Below, in pieces: positions 7,588-16,517 of a stretch of DNA of 42,160 bases. The notes under the pieces are model-generated. The model was not told where the DNA came from, ran no database searches, and worked only from the letters and a program-made list of their open reading frames with translations. Each line of letters begins with the position of its first letter. The stretch's first letter is position 1. Both the position numbers and the translations under genes were made by a program. Source of the DNA: Bdellovibrionia bacterium (GTDB lineage: Bacteria; Bdellovibrionota; Bdellovibrionia; Bdellovibrionales; JAUICD01); contig JAUICD010000027.1 of NCBI GenBank assembly GCA_030427965.1, forward strand, positions 1 to 42,160, read 5' to 3'.

Positions 7588-8982
7588 TTACATTTGTCTT
7601 GCAAGATTATCTACAGCAAGAGCTGCCTCACGCATCACTTCACTCAACGTTGGGTGGCCATGAAAACTCTTACCAACATCTTCACTACTTGCTGAAAATT
7701 CCATCGCTATAACAGCCTCAGCCAAAACGTCAGAGGCACGTGGACCCACAATATGACATCCTAAAATTTTATCTGTTTTCTGATCTGCCAAAAATTTTAC
7801 AAAACCACTGGTTTCACCAATTGCCTTAGCTCTTGCATTTGCAGAAAATGGAAATTGCCCTTTTTTATACGCAATCCCCTTTTCTTTGAGTTGCTCTTCC
7901 GTGTAGCCAACACTCGCCACCTCTGGCCAAGTGTAAATCACACTCGGAACAGTGTGATAGTTCACAAACGCCGAATGACCTGCAATAACCTCAGCAACGG
8001 CAACACCCTCTTCCTCAGCTTTGTGGGCAAGCATTGGACCATCTACAACATCACCAATGGCATACACACCATTGACATTTGTTTCGAATTTTTTATTGAT
8101 TTTTACTCGACGTCGATCCGTTAGATCGACACCAATATCTTCTAGTCCAAGTCCATCCGTATAAGGACGTCGTCCCACAGCTACAAGGCAAACATCCCCT
8201 TTGATCGTAGATGTATCAGAACCTTCAAGGGTTAAAGTCACATCGTTCTTTCCAACTTTGGAACCCACAACCTTAGCTCCAATCAAAAACTCCATCCCCT
8301 GCTTTTTCAAAACCTTAAGAAGTTCCTTGCTCGTCTGAGCATCCATTGGTCCGCAAATCTTGTTGGCAGCTTCTATAACAGTTACCTTTGCCCCAAGACG
8401 TAGCCAAACTGAACCCATCTCAAGGCCAATAGCACCAGCACCAATAACAAGTAAATGCTTTGGAACTTTTTGAAGTGAAAGAGCTTCTGTCGAAGAAATC
8501 ATCTTCTCTCCATCAAACTTCAAGTGGGGAAGCTCAATTGCATCACTTCCTGTTGCGATCACGATGTTTTTTGTCTCGAGAATATCTTTTTTACCCGACT
8601 GAGTCACTTCAACTGTATTTGGAGCTGTGATTTTTCCAATCCCCTCAAAATGAGTCACTTTGTTTTTTTTCATCAAAAAAGCCACACCACCTGTTAGCTC
8701 TTTTACGATCTGCTCTTTGCGCTTGAGCATTCCTGAAAGGTTTAGGGAAACCTCTTTGGCTTCAATTCCATGTTTTTCAGCATCATGTTTAAAAAAAGAA
8801 AAATGCTCACTGGAGTCTAGAAGCGCTTTTGAAGGAATACATCCCACATTTAAGCAAGTGCCTCCAAGAGTTGAGTCTTTTTCTACAATTGCCGTTTTCA
8901 ATCCCAACTGTGCGCATCGAATTGCACACGTATAGCCGCCAGGACCTGCCCCAATAATCACTACATCAAATTGATTTGCCAC
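7588..8982 (-). CDS. lpdA: Dihydrolipoyl dehydrogenase (E3)
   Basis: The product has 464 residues, full length for E3. The FAD-binding motif GAGPGGYT starts at residue 11. The redox-active disulfide is in GGTCLNVGCIPSK (Cys43, Cys48). The NAD-binding GAGAIGLEMGSVW is near residue 180, and the C-terminal active-site His-Glu pair is in FHGHPTLSEVMREA. The enzyme reoxidises the dihydrolipoyl groups of OdhB with NAD+. Translation starts at GTG 8982, preceded by AGAGG. It is the last gene of sucA-sucB-lpd, 11 nt after sucB. A nearby E3 of this type usually serves 2-oxoglutarate dehydrogenase, but may also serve other dehydrogenase complexes. Confidence 0.97.
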   Translation of the reverse strand: MANQFDVVIIGAGPGGYTCAIRCAQLGLKTAIVEKDSTLGGTCLNVGCIPSKALLDSSEHFSFFKHDAEKHGIEAKEVSLNLSGMLKRKEQIVKELTGGVAFLMKKNKVTHFEGIGKITAPNTVEVTQSGKKDILETKNIVIATGSDAIELPHLKFDGEKMISSTEALSLQKVPKHLLVIGAGAIGLEMGSVWLRLGAKVTVIEAANKICGPMDAQTSKELLKVLKKQGMEFLIGAKVVGSKVGKNDVTLTLEGSDTSTIKGDVCLVAVGRRPYTDGLGLEDIGVDLTDRRRVKINKKFETNVNGVYAIGDVVDGPMLAHKAEEEGVAVAEVIAGHSAFVNYHTVPSVIYTWPEVASVGYTEEQLKEKGIAYKKGQFPFSANARAKAIGETSGFVKFLADQKTDKILGCHIVGPRASDVLAEAVIAMEFSASSEDVGKSFHGHPTLSEVMREAALAVDNLARQM

Positions 8983-8993
8983 TTTCTTTACCT

Positions 8994-10556
8994 CTATACA
9001 TGAATCAACATTCGCTGCGGATCTTCCACACAGTTCTTCACTTTCAATAAGAAACTCACAGCTTCACGACCATCAACCACACGGTGATCGTAGGAAAGTG
9101 CGAGATACATCATCTTTCTAATTTTAATTTCACCATCTACAACAACTGCACGATCCTGCATGGAATGCATTCCCAAGATGCCACTTTGTGGTGGATTCAA
9201 AATAGGAGTGGAAAGCATAGATCCAAACACCCCACCATTTGTGACTGAAAATGTTCCTCCAGCAAGGTCATCCATAGAAATCTTACCTTCACGGGCCTTC
9301 CCAGCAAAGCCCTTAATGGCCAACTCAATTTCCGCAAGAGTCATTTTGTCGGCATCCTTAATAACAGGAACCATCAATCCTCTTTCTGTACTGACTGCAA
9401 CTCCAACATTATAAAAATGATTGTAAATAAGATTCGTACCCTCAACAAATGCATTTACAGCAGGGAAATCTTGTAAGCCCTCAATGCACGCTTTGATAAA
9501 AATACTCATAAAACCAAGTTTCACGTCATATTTTTTAACAAAGTCGTCTTGATACTGCTTTCGCATTGCAATCGCTGCGGTTAAATCCACTTCATTAAAA
9601 GTTGTCAAAATAGCGGCTGTATTTTGAACCTCTTTGAGTCTTCGAGCAATCGTCTTTCGAATTGCCGACATAGGTTTAATCTCTTGGCGATCTTCTTGTA
9701 TGCTAGGAGCTTTCACTGCCCCTGCTCCACTGCTAGAGGGAACAAGAGCTTGGGCTTTCTTTTCAGGTTCGTTTACAAATGCAAGAATATCTTCCTTCGT
9801 CAATCGACCACCTTTTCCTGTTCCCGAAATTTGAGAGGGATCAATTCCCTTTTCACTTACAAGATGCCGAACAGCTGGACTCAAACTTTCCATAACATCT
9901 GTGGACAACGCTCCTCCACCTGAAGATGGGTCTCTTCCGTTTCCATTGGAAGTAGAGCTTGCTTGTGCCTGGGGCTGAGAGGCGCCTTCTGGAGCTTCTC
10001 CAGGTTCAATTTCAGCAACCACTTTTCCAACCGCAATGGTTTCTCCTGAAGCCACTTGAATTTTCAAAATCCCACTTGCCTCGGCATTGACCTCCACAGA
10101 TGCCTTATCTGTTTCTAATGTCATAAGAACATCATCTCTTTGAACGTAATCTCCATCACTCTTATGCCATTCCGCAATTGTCACTTCCGTAATGGACTCT
10201 CCAACAGATGGGATTTCAACACTCACACTTGGACCACCTGTAGAACCCTTAGAAGATGATGGTAAAGGAGCACTCGGCACCTCTGAGCTTTTGGAAGTGG
10301 AAGAACTTTGTTTGCTCACACCACTTGGGTCAATGCTACCGATGACTGCACCCACTTGAACTGTTTCACCTTCAGGTGTTGAAATCTTTAGAGTTCCACT
10401 TTCTTCTGCATTCAATTCAACAGAGGCTTTGTCTGTTTCTAGTGTCAAAAGAACATCACCCTTTTTGACAGAATCACCATCTTTCTTTAACCACTCCGCA
10501 ATTGTCACTTCCGTAATGGACTCTCCAACAGATGGGATTTTAATTTCTACACTCAC
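8994..10556 (-). CDS. sucB: Dihydrolipoyl succinyltransferase (E2 of 2-oxoglutarate dehydrogenase) with two lipoyl domains
   Basis: The product has 520 residues; single-lipoyl OdhB proteins are about 400. Lipoyl domain 1 spans residues 2-78 (ETDKAS, Lys43). A Ser-rich linker follows, then lipoyl domain 2 at about 110-186 (ETDKAS, Lys151) and a second linker. The E3/E1-binding domain is at about 224-258 (SPAVRHLVSEKGIDPSQISG). The catalytic acyltransferase domain ends in DHRVVDG (His491). It transfers the succinyl group from lipoyl to CoA in the TCA cycle. Start is GTG 10556. Its neighbours sucA and lpd identify the complex. Two lipoyl domains are common in pyruvate dehydrogenase E2 but less usual in OdhB; their sequences are nearly the same here, implying recent duplication or gene conversion. 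Confidence 0.95.
   Translation of the reverse strand: MSVEIKIPSVGESITEVTIAEWLKKDGDSVKKGDVLLTLETDKASVELNAEESGTLKISTPEGETVQVGAVIGSIDPSGVSKQSSSTSKSSEVPSAPLPSSSKGSTGGPSVSVEIPSVGESITEVTIAEWHKSDGDYVQRDDVLMTLETDKASVEVNAEASGILKIQVASGETIAVGKVVAEIEPGEAPEGASQPQAQASSTSNGNGRDPSSGGGALSTDVMESLSPAVRHLVSEKGIDPSQISGTGKGGRLTKEDILAFVNEPEKKAQALVPSSSGAGAVKAPSIQEDRQEIKPMSAIRKTIARRLKEVQNTAAILTTFNEVDLTAAIAMRKQYQDDFVKKYDVKLGFMSIFIKACIEGLQDFPAVNAFVEGTNLIYNHFYNVGVAVSTERGLMVPVIKDADKMTLAEIELAIKGFAGKAREGKISMDDLAGGTFSVTNGGVFGSMLSTPILNPPQSGILGMHSMQDRAVVVDGEIKIRKMMYLALSYDHRVVDGREAVSFLLKVKNCVEDPQRMLIHV
10171..10216. repeat. Intragenic lipoyl-domain repeat, unit 2
   Basis: These 46 bases are identical to 10495-10540, 324 bp away in the same reading frame. 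They encode the IPSVGESITEVTIAEW start of the second lipoyl domain. Identity at synonymous sites points to recent duplication or ongoing conversion. Confidence 0.9.
10495..10540. repeat. Intragenic lipoyl-domain repeat, unit 1
   Basis: This is the partner of 10171-10216. It encodes the same residues at the start of the first lipoyl domain of sucB. Confidence 0.9.
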
Positions 10557-10565
10557 TTCACACCT

Positions 10566-13328
10566 CTACTTAATCTTTAATGCCGTTGTAATAATAGCTC
10601 TCTGCTCTTGGGAATGATGCTTCGGCGACCCTGTTGCCGGACTAGCGCTAGCCGCACGTCCAACATACTCATAACCCTTTTTGATATCGAAATCGCGCAG
10701 AATCTGCCAGATATAAGAACTCACAAATCGATAAGCTCCCATATTTCGTGGCTCTTCTTGAACCCACTTTATGACTTCTAAGTTTTTATAACTCTCAATA
10801 ATTTGCCTTAAACTCTGATCAGGAAATGGATAAATCTGTTCAATGCGAACAATCGCAGCATCCCTCCCTCCAGATTCCTTCTCTTTTGCCTCAATCAAAT
10901 CATAATAGACTTTTCCAGTGCAGAGAAGAAGCTCTTTGACCTTTTCACTTTTTGCCTCTTTGTCCCCTATCACTTCTTTAAAGCCAACTTTGGAATCTGT
11001 TATCTCAGAAATATTTGAAACCACTTTGGGATGTCTTAAAAGAGACTTAGGTGACATAATAACAAGTGGCTTCCGAAACTCCCTCTTCACCTGCCTTCTA
11101 AGTAGGTGAAAGATTTGTGCTGGAGTTGTTGGATAACACACTTGAATATTGAGATTTGTACAGAGATTCAAAAACCTTTCAAGTCGAGCACTTGAGTGCT
11201 CTGGTCCCTGTCCTTCATATCCATGGGGCAATAATAAAACAAGCCCACTCATACGATTCCACTTAGCTTCTGCTGCAACTAAAAACTGATCTATAATCAC
11301 CTGCGCACCGTTTGTAAAGTCACCAAACTGCGCCTCCCAAATGGTCAACATCCAAGGGTTGGCCGTAGAAACTCCGTAGTCAAAACCCATGACTGCAGTT
11401 TCAGACAAGAAACTATTGTAAACATAAAGATCTGCATTTCCAGAATTCAATGTTGCAAGCGGTGAATAGATTTTTTCATTTTCCATGTCTGTATACATTG
11501 AATGTCTATGAGAAAAGGTTCCCCTAACAGCATCTTGCCCTGTGATTCGAACATCAGTGCCTTCTAGGACCAACCCTCCGTAGGCTGCCATTTCTGCTAA
11601 AGTCCAATTCAATATTCCGTTTTGGGAGTAGTTTTCAAATAACTTCTCATATTGGCGTTTCAATTTTGGATTCCAATTAAAATCCGGCGGAGGGTTGGTC
11701 ATCGCGTGAAAAACCTTATCCACATCTGCTTTTTTCACTGAAGTGTTCACTGGTTTAAAGAAACTCTTTTCATCCTTAGCCCACTTGAGTCCCTTCCAGG
11801 CCCCACCAATTGTATTGTCCTCTTTTGGAGCTGCCTCTTTTTTCACCTCATCCAAAAAGCCCTGAAGCTGCTCAATCTTTGCTTTGTATTTCTCTTCCAC
11901 CTCTTCAGAAGTTATAATTCCATCTGAGACAAGCTTTTTGCCATAAATTTCACGGACTGTGGGATGTTTTTTAATAACACTGTACATTTTAGGTTGAGTA
12001 TAAGCTGGCTCATCTCCTTCATTGTGTCCATGACGACGATATCCATTCAATCGAATCAAAATATCTTTCTGAAAAAGCTCTCTATACTCACAAGCAATTT
12101 GCCCTGCACGTATACATGCCTCCACATCATCTGCATTGACATGAAGAATAGGAACAGAAAAAGCTTTTGCTAAATCCGAACTGTAATCTGTAGATCTTGA
12201 TTCAAAGGGATTGGCTGTAAATCCAACTTGATTATCAAATATGATGTGTACTGTGCCACCAACGTCATGAGCCTTGAGTCTTGCCATCTGAAATGTTTCA
12301 TATACAACACCTTGACCAGCAAAAGCTGCATCTCCATGAATTATCACAGGCATAACACGTTTTGTGTCTTGTTTTTTTATAAACTGTTTTGCCCAAGTCG
12401 TTCCGCAAACAACTGGACCAACAAACTCAAGATGTGAAGGATTAAAAGCCAAAGAGATATGAACATTTCCACGTGCCGTCTCTCTATCAGCTGAAAAGCC
12501 CATGTGATATTTTACATCCCCGCTTTCGCTTCCAACTCCCGGATCCACTATTCCCTCAAACTCAGCAAGAACTGTTTTTATAGCTTTCCCCATAAAATTG
12601 GTGAGAACGTTAATTCGACCACGATGTGCCATTCCAATCACAAGTTCGTCCATATTTGAATTTTGAATAAGCGTTTCTAAAAGAGTGACTCCTGTATCAG
12701 TTCCTTCAATTGAAAATCGTTTCATTCCAACAAAGCGTGTGTGAAGAAACTTTTCCATTGCCTCAACACTTGTCAATTCATGTAATGTTTGAATTTTTTG
12801 ATCTTTTGCCAGTTTAGGAACAGGTCCTTGGATTTCAAACTTTTCAATAAAAAAGTTTTGCTCTTTCTCTGGAAGGTCGGGAGTCTGAACAGCTACCTTC
12901 CCGCAATATGTTCGCTTTAAAAACTCTAGAGCTTCTCCCGCCGTCTTAATTCCCATCTTGTTAAGCGCTTTATCTGTAACCGCTTCAGACTCATTGTAGC
13001 CCTCAATACCCAATTCTTTTGGAAGTGCTTTGAAATCTGGTTTCTCTAGGCCAAGGGGATCTAGATCTGCATATTTATATGCAATATTTCGCATACGCCC
13101 TATGAATTCATTTCCACCACTAGAAGCACCCACCTCTCGCTTAAGGCCCAGCTCCAACCCTTCAAAAAAACGTCGCCACTCAATATCAACACTATTGGGG
13201 TCTATAATATAATCTTGATAGTAGGACTCGATAATTTCTGAATTACCTCGGGCAAAATAACTCGATTTATCCAAAGCTGATACTCCCGTTGATATATAAC
13301 CATGCCCTGGTTTATAAAAAATGTCCAT
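10566..13328 (-). CDS. sucA: 2-oxoglutarate dehydrogenase E1
   Basis: The product has 920 residues, close to the usual length of about 930. The N-terminal E2-docking segment is present (SYFARGNSEIIESYYQDYII). Thiamine-diphosphate site motifs follow: GMAHRGRINVL (232-242), GDVKYHMGFS (270-279), HGDAAFAGQG (331-340) and GFTANP (369-374). The C-terminal transketolase-like half contains GHEGQGPEHSS-type sequence (HGYEGQGPEHSSARLERF). It decarboxylates 2-oxoglutarate and passes the succinyl group to the lipoyl domains of sucB, 9 nt downstream. ATG 13328 has a GGGAG ribosome-binding site. An AT-rich stretch with TATATAAAAT near 13405 (minus strand) may be its promoter. It heads the sucA-sucB-lpd operon. 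Confidence 0.97.
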   Translation of the reverse strand: MDIFYKPGHGYISTGVSALDKSSYFARGNSEIIESYYQDYIIDPNSVDIEWRRFFEGLELGLKREVGASSGGNEFIGRMRNIAYKYADLDPLGLEKPDFKALPKELGIEGYNESEAVTDKALNKMGIKTAGEALEFLKRTYCGKVAVQTPDLPEKEQNFFIEKFEIQGPVPKLAKDQKIQTLHELTSVEAMEKFLHTRFVGMKRFSIEGTDTGVTLLETLIQNSNMDELVIGMAHRGRINVLTNFMGKAIKTVLAEFEGIVDPGVGSESGDVKYHMGFSADRETARGNVHISLAFNPSHLEFVGPVVCGTTWAKQFIKKQDTKRVMPVIIHGDAAFAGQGVVYETFQMARLKAHDVGGTVHIIFDNQVGFTANPFESRSTDYSSDLAKAFSVPILHVNADDVEACIRAGQIACEYRELFQKDILIRLNGYRRHGHNEGDEPAYTQPKMYSVIKKHPTVREIYGKKLVSDGIITSEEVEEKYKAKIEQLQGFLDEVKKEAAPKEDNTIGGAWKGLKWAKDEKSFFKPVNTSVKKADVDKVFHAMTNPPPDFNWNPKLKRQYEKLFENYSQNGILNWTLAEMAAYGGLVLEGTDVRITGQDAVRGTFSHRHSMYTDMENEKIYSPLATLNSGNADLYVYNSFLSETAVMGFDYGVSTANPWMLTIWEAQFGDFTNGAQVIIDQFLVAAEAKWNRMSGLVLLLPHGYEGQGPEHSSARLERFLNLCTNLNIQVCYPTTPAQIFHLLRRQVKREFRKPLVIMSPKSLLRHPKVVSNISEITDSKVGFKEVIGDKEAKSEKVKELLLCTGKVYYDLIEAKEKESGGRDAAIVRIEQIYPFPDQSLRQIIESYKNLEVIKWVQEEPRNMGAYRFVSSYIWQILRDFDIKKGYEYVGRAASASPATGSPKHHSQEQRAIITTALKIK

Positions 13329-13530
13329 CCAGAGCTCCCTATATTATGAAATTTAAAGGAGAATATCCCAATTTACCAAATCCATTTCTAGACCCCATTT
13401 TATATAAAAACATAACTTTTTTTAAAAAGCCTCTCCTCTCACCCAGACTAAGAATTGGAAAACGCCGCATTGCATACGGGAAATTTACTAGAGACTATTG
13501 ATGCTTCCTTTTACTCATGAGGTAAACAGC

Positions 13531-14424
13531 TCATATTGGAGTTGGTGCATAAGCCTTCCCAATAACTTGAGCAATATTCTCTCGAACTCTTGGAAGATAG
13601 CTCTCTCCAAAAAGGTTGAGGTGAACAAGTAGAGGGTAAATTTGCCACAAATAGCGTCTTTCCTCCTCACCAACCCTTTTTGAGCGATGAGAATAATAGG
13701 TCTCAAAACACTCATCTGGAAAACCACCAAAAAGTTTCATAAAAGCGATTTCAACTTCATCCACTCCATAGTAAACGGCTGGGTCAATGAGCACTGGTAT
13801 TCCACTTTCGTCATAAAAAGCATTTCCACTCCAAAGATCTCCATGCAGAAGACATGGTTCAAACTCACTCCAATCTGTCTCTTCAATTTGAGTTTGCAAC
13901 ACTTCCATGTTTTTTTGATCCTGACTAGTAAACAGGTTTTTGGAATTCGCCATCTCCCACTGAGGGCGAATTCTATTCTCTATCCAGAATTTCCCCCAAC
14001 TCTTTTCTGCACTGTTTTTTTGATCCAAACTTCCAATCATGTTGTCGTAGTCTAAGCCAAATGCACTTGATGAACGTGCAATGTGCATCCTGGCAAGTTG
14101 AGTCCCCAAGAGTTCAGCACTTTTGGGTTTTCTTTCAAATGGCTCTATCCACTCCAACATCAAGTACCCAACACCCTCACACTCTCCAACAGCCACAACT
14201 CCCGGAACCCGGAACGAGCTTTCTTGCCGAATTAGCTCAAGTCCTTTTGCCTCCACTAAGAAGCTGCGGTAAGCCAGGTGTTCATTTTGTTTTAAGAAAA
14301 AAGTTTGGCTTGAAAACTCAAGACGATAAGCCTCATTGATATCCCCTCCTGATATTGGAGTCGACAACACAAAATTACTTTTGATTTGATCTTCTAACTC
14401 TTCAATAAGAGAGGAGCGAATCAA
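13531..14424 (-). CDS. Fructosamine/ketosamine-3-kinase family protein
   Basis: The product has 297 residues, typical for this family. The aminoglycoside-phosphotransferase-like fold shows an N-terminal lobe with PISGGDINEAYRLE (the family's glycine loop) and FFLKQN (ATP-binding Lys). The catalytic loop LHGDLWSGN is at residues 194-201 and the metal-binding IDPAVYYG at 213-220. Bacterial members phosphorylate protein-bound ribulosamines or erythrulosamines on O-3, so that the sugar falls off and the lysine is restored. The start appears to be TTG 14424, two bases after the phosphatase stop codon, which implies coupling to that gene. The association of this kinase with a low-molecular-weight phosphatase is known in other bacteria and fits a deglycation role. 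Confidence 0.92.
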   Translation of the reverse strand: MIRSSLIEELEDQIKSNFVLSTPISGGDINEAYRLEFSSQTFFLKQNEHLAYRSFLVEAKGLELIRQESSFRVPGVVAVGECEGVGYLMLEWIEPFERKPKSAELLGTQLARMHIARSSSAFGLDYDNMIGSLDQKNSAEKSWGKFWIENRIRPQWEMANSKNLFTSQDQKNMEVLQTQIEETDWSEFEPCLLHGDLWSGNAFYDESGIPVLIDPAVYYGVDEVEIAFMKLFGGFPDECFETYYSHRSKRVGEEERRYLWQIYPLLVHLNLFGESYLPRVRENIAQVIGKAYAPTPI

Positions 14425-14426
14425 GT

Positions 14427-14894
14427 CTACTTAGCCTCTCGAATTTGCTCTATGAGAACCTCCGTAGCTTGATCAATCATATTATAGACAATTTCAAAGC
14501 CATCGTTGTCATAATACGGATCAGGCACAGAGTTCGTTCCAATTTCAGGGCACAGATTTAATAAAAATTCGATTTTCTCTCTCTCCTCTTCAGACTTAGC
14601 AAGTCCTTCAATATTGGCATAATTGCTTTCATCCATAACAAAAATACGATCAAACTCTTGAAAATCTATGTCTTCAAATTGGCGAGCACGTTGCCCTGAA
14701 ATATCAATACCCTTTTGAAGCAAGCACGCCTGCCCTCGCCCATCAGGTTCTTGACCTACGTGCCAGCCACCAGTTCCTGCACTATCAACTGAAACTTTGT
14801 CTAACAAATTTTCTTTTTCCAACTTGTGGTATAAAATCCCCTCTGCCATAGGCGATCGACAAATATTCCCCATACACACAAAAAGGATTTTCAA
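14427..14894 (-). CDS. Low-molecular-weight protein-tyrosine-phosphatase family protein
   Basis: The product has 155 residues, standard for the family. The P-loop CMGNICRS is at residues 7-14 (nucleophile Cys7, Arg13). The general-acid loop PDPYYDND (catalytic Asp) is near residue 125. The start is TTG 14894, three bases past the sodB stop codon, with GGGGTAAGAG as ribosome-binding site. It lies between sodB and a fructosamine-3-kinase-type gene. In that setting a phosphatase acting on sugar-5-phosphate adducts or free pentose phosphates is as likely as a tyrosine phosphatase. Nothing in the sequence separates the two roles. Confidence 0.93.
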   Translation of the reverse strand: MKILFVCMGNICRSPMAEGILYHKLEKENLLDKVSVDSAGTGGWHVGQEPDGRGQACLLQKGIDISGQRARQFEDIDFQEFDRIFVMDESNYANIEGLAKSEEEREKIEFLLNLCPEIGTNSVPDPYYDNDGFEIVYNMIDQATEVLIEQIREAK

Positions 14895-14897
14895 CTC

Positions 14898-15479
14898 TTA
14901 CCCCAAATTCTGAGAAACAAAGTCCCAATTCACTAGATTCCAAAATGCTTCAATATATTTAGGTCGAGCATTTCTATAGTCCACGTAATAAGCATGTTCC
15001 CAAACATCGCATGTCAAAAGTGGTGTCACCCCATCCCGTATTGGGCAACCCGCATTGCTTGTTGAGATGATCTCAAGCTTTCCATCTTTGTTTTTCACAA
15101 GCCAAGCCCAACCCGACCCAAAAGTTGTAGCCGCTTTGTCTGTAAATTTTGATTTGAAATCATCAAATGAACCAAAGCTTGCTTGGATTGCACTTTCAAG
15201 AGCTCCAGTTGGAGCACCGCCGCCGTTTGGCGAAAGACAGTTCCAATAAAACGTATGGTTCCAAACTTGAGCCGCATTGTTAAAAAGTCCACCTTCAGGT
15301 GCTTTTTGAATAATATCTTCTAGTGATGCGTTTTCAAACTCAGTTCCACCAATCATACCATTGAGTTTTGTTACATACGCATTGTGATGCTTTCCGTAAT
15401 GGTACTCAATTGTTTCAGCTGAAATATGTGGAGCCAATGCATCGTTGGAATACGGTAGTTCTGGTAATTCAAAAGCCAT
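14898..15479 (-). CDS. sodB: Superoxide dismutase, Fe type
   Basis: The product has 193 residues. The metal ligands are His27 ([12 protein letters not shown]), the His in [16 protein letters not shown], and the Asp and His in [12 protein letters not shown]. The block [11 protein letters not shown] with a following NGGGAPTG and the GSGWAWLV segment match iron-type cytoplasmic SodB rather than MnSOD. There is no signal peptide, so it acts in the cytoplasm. ATG 15479 follows AAAGGA. It is upstream of the phosphatase and kinase genes with 3-nt or smaller gaps, so the three are one transcript. Confidence 0.97.
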   Translation of the reverse strand: MAFELPELPYSNDALAPHISAETIEYHYGKHHNAYVTKLNGMIGGTEFENASLEDIIQKAPEGGLFNNAAQVWNHTFYWNCLSPNGGGAPTGALESAIQASFGSFDDFKSKFTDKAATTFGSGWAWLVKNKDGKLEIISTSNAGCPIRDGVTPLLTCDVWEHAYYVDYRNARPKYIEAFWNLVNWDFVSQNLG

Positions 15480-15497
15480 TTTTTATCCTTTCGTTTT

Positions 15498-15538
15498 AAA
15501 AACTAAAAACTATCTATTTGAATAGTCTTTTAGTTTTT
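15498..15538 (-). terminator. Hairpin terminator/attenuator between the small gene and sodB
   Basis: Arms AAAACTAAAAACTAT (15499-15513) and ATAGTCTTTTAGTTTT (15522-15537) pair with one bulged base around an 8-nt loop. On the minus strand it includes the stop codon of the upstream gene and is followed by a U-rich tract, 20 bases before the sodB ATG. It may end the upstream transcript partly, or shield the sodB leader. Confidence 0.65.
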
Positions 15539-15823
15539 CTTAGTCGCATATTCTGGGCCTTTTGGTCCCCAAGTGTTTTCAGCACCACTGTTCCAAACTG
15601 GTGGGGCTGAACCTAAAATAGCCCGAAACAGAAAACGAATGTCACTCCATGACCCACTTTCTATCAGATGCAGTGGAACATGAACCACTCTCCTATCTTG
15701 AATAAAATAGAGGACCTCTTCCTTAAAAAGCACTCGCATTCCATCTAGCTCAAGCTCCTCTAGCACTTTCAGTGCTAGAGATTTTTGGTCTTCAGTAAGA
15801 TTCTGATCCAGAATATTCGACAC
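15530..15823 (-). CDS. Small protein of unknown function upstream of sodB
   Basis: The product has 97 residues. GTG 15823 is preceded by GGAG. The N-terminal half is acidic and helical (LTEDQKSLALKVLEELELDG). The middle, VLYFIQDRRVVHVPLHLIES, looks like beta strands, and the C-terminus is PPVWNSGAENTWGPKGPEY. There is no signal peptide or membrane segment. I do not recognise a family. Reading-frame quality and the ribosome-binding site support a real gene. Confidence 0.7.
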   Translation of the reverse strand: MSNILDQNLTEDQKSLALKVLEELELDGMRVLFKEEVLYFIQDRRVVHVPLHLIESGSWSDIRFLFRAILGSAPPVWNSGAENTWGPKGPEYATKKN

Positions 15824-16015
15824 GGTTAATTCTCCTCAAATTGACTCCAATTATCTCAAATCATTGATCAAAGTCACTCTCTAGACGGGCTCAAGAAAGG
15901 GGCGTCATTTGGTTTTCAGTTGAAATTATTATAGAAAAACACCTCAATGATGGCGGAATGCGTTAATTACAGGTATTTTTCATGGGTTTTGAGGGGCTGA
16001 CAGGAAAGGACTGAA

Positions 16016-16135
16016 ATGAAAAGAATACTCATTATATATTCATTGATACTGGCTTTGTATCTGATGATTCGTTCAGATCTTAACTCAACCACCACTCAAA
16101 TCGAGATTCCGATTCCGAGCACTGTTACAAATTGA
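16016..16135 (+). CDS. Small membrane protein candidate, 39 residues
   Basis: ATG 16016 is preceded by AGGAAAGGACTGAA, a strong ribosome-binding site. The product, MKRILIIYSLILALYLMIRS followed by a polar tail ending in PIPSTVTN, has a basic N-terminus, one hydrophobic helix and a short exposed C-terminus. It is too short for standard gene callers. No family is recognised; the ribosome-binding site and the membrane-segment layout are the only evidence. Confidence 0.5.
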   Translation: MKRILIIYSLILALYLMIRSDLNSTTTQIEIPIPSTVTN

Positions 16136-16166
16136 TTTCACAATAAGCCACTGTTAGAGTCTATCT

Positions 16167-16340
16167 ATGGGACTTATAAATCGCATCATAGGTATAAAAC
16201 CAAAAATATTTTTTACAAAAGATGGGCGTGTTCGACATGAACACACCAAAAAGAAGTGGGAAGATTGGAAAAACCGATTCTCCCATAATTCCAACTACAA
16301 CTGGAGAAACCATACTGGAATGAAGGGTCAGTCCAAATAG
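16167..16340 (+). CDS. Small basic protein candidate, 57 residues
   Basis: The frame from ATG 16167 to TAG 16340 encodes a Lys/Arg/His/Asn-rich peptide with IGIKPKIFFTKDGRVRHEHT and KKKWEDWKNRFSHN. The evenly mixed residues, aromatic content and DGRVRHE-type turn look like a real small protein rather than random translation. The ribosome-binding site (AGAGT) is weak. It starts 31 bases after the preceding small gene, so both may share a transcript. Nucleic-acid or ribosome association is possible from its charge, but only as a guess. Confidence 0.45.
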   Translation: MGLINRIIGIKPKIFFTKDGRVRHEHTKKKWEDWKNRFSHNSNYNWRNHTGMKGQSK

Positions 16341-16517
16341 ACACCCCTTCTAAAGTCATTTCTACCGTTACGAACCGTTTTCTTTTCAAAAATTTTTATC
16401 TGACTTTAAAAACTCTGACCTTTTGTTAGCCCTTGTCGACAGAGAAGGTTTTAGTTGGTACGGCACTTGAAACCTCCTCTTAAACACTCGACAACCTTCT
16501 AGATAACTCCGCATCTA
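16341..16517. other. Structured intergenic sequence before hairpin element copy 2
   Basis: No gene is seen. AGAAGGTT (16443-16450) is complementary to AACCTTCT (16493-16500). GTCGA/TCGAC pieces occur at the outer left and inner right of that pair, and TCTAGA occurs twice just before the long stem. These may be extra helices of the RNA candidate at 16518-16644 or an unrelated structure. Confidence 0.35.

Noticed and set aside
9624..9923. 99-codon plus-strand frame
   Set aside because: It is antisense to sucB linker and binding-domain codons, Cys/Arg/Phe-rich and without a ribosome-binding site.
13687..14055. 122-codon plus-strand frame
   Set aside because: It is fully antisense to the fructosamine-3-kinase-type gene, which has clear motifs; the translated sequence is unlike a protein family.
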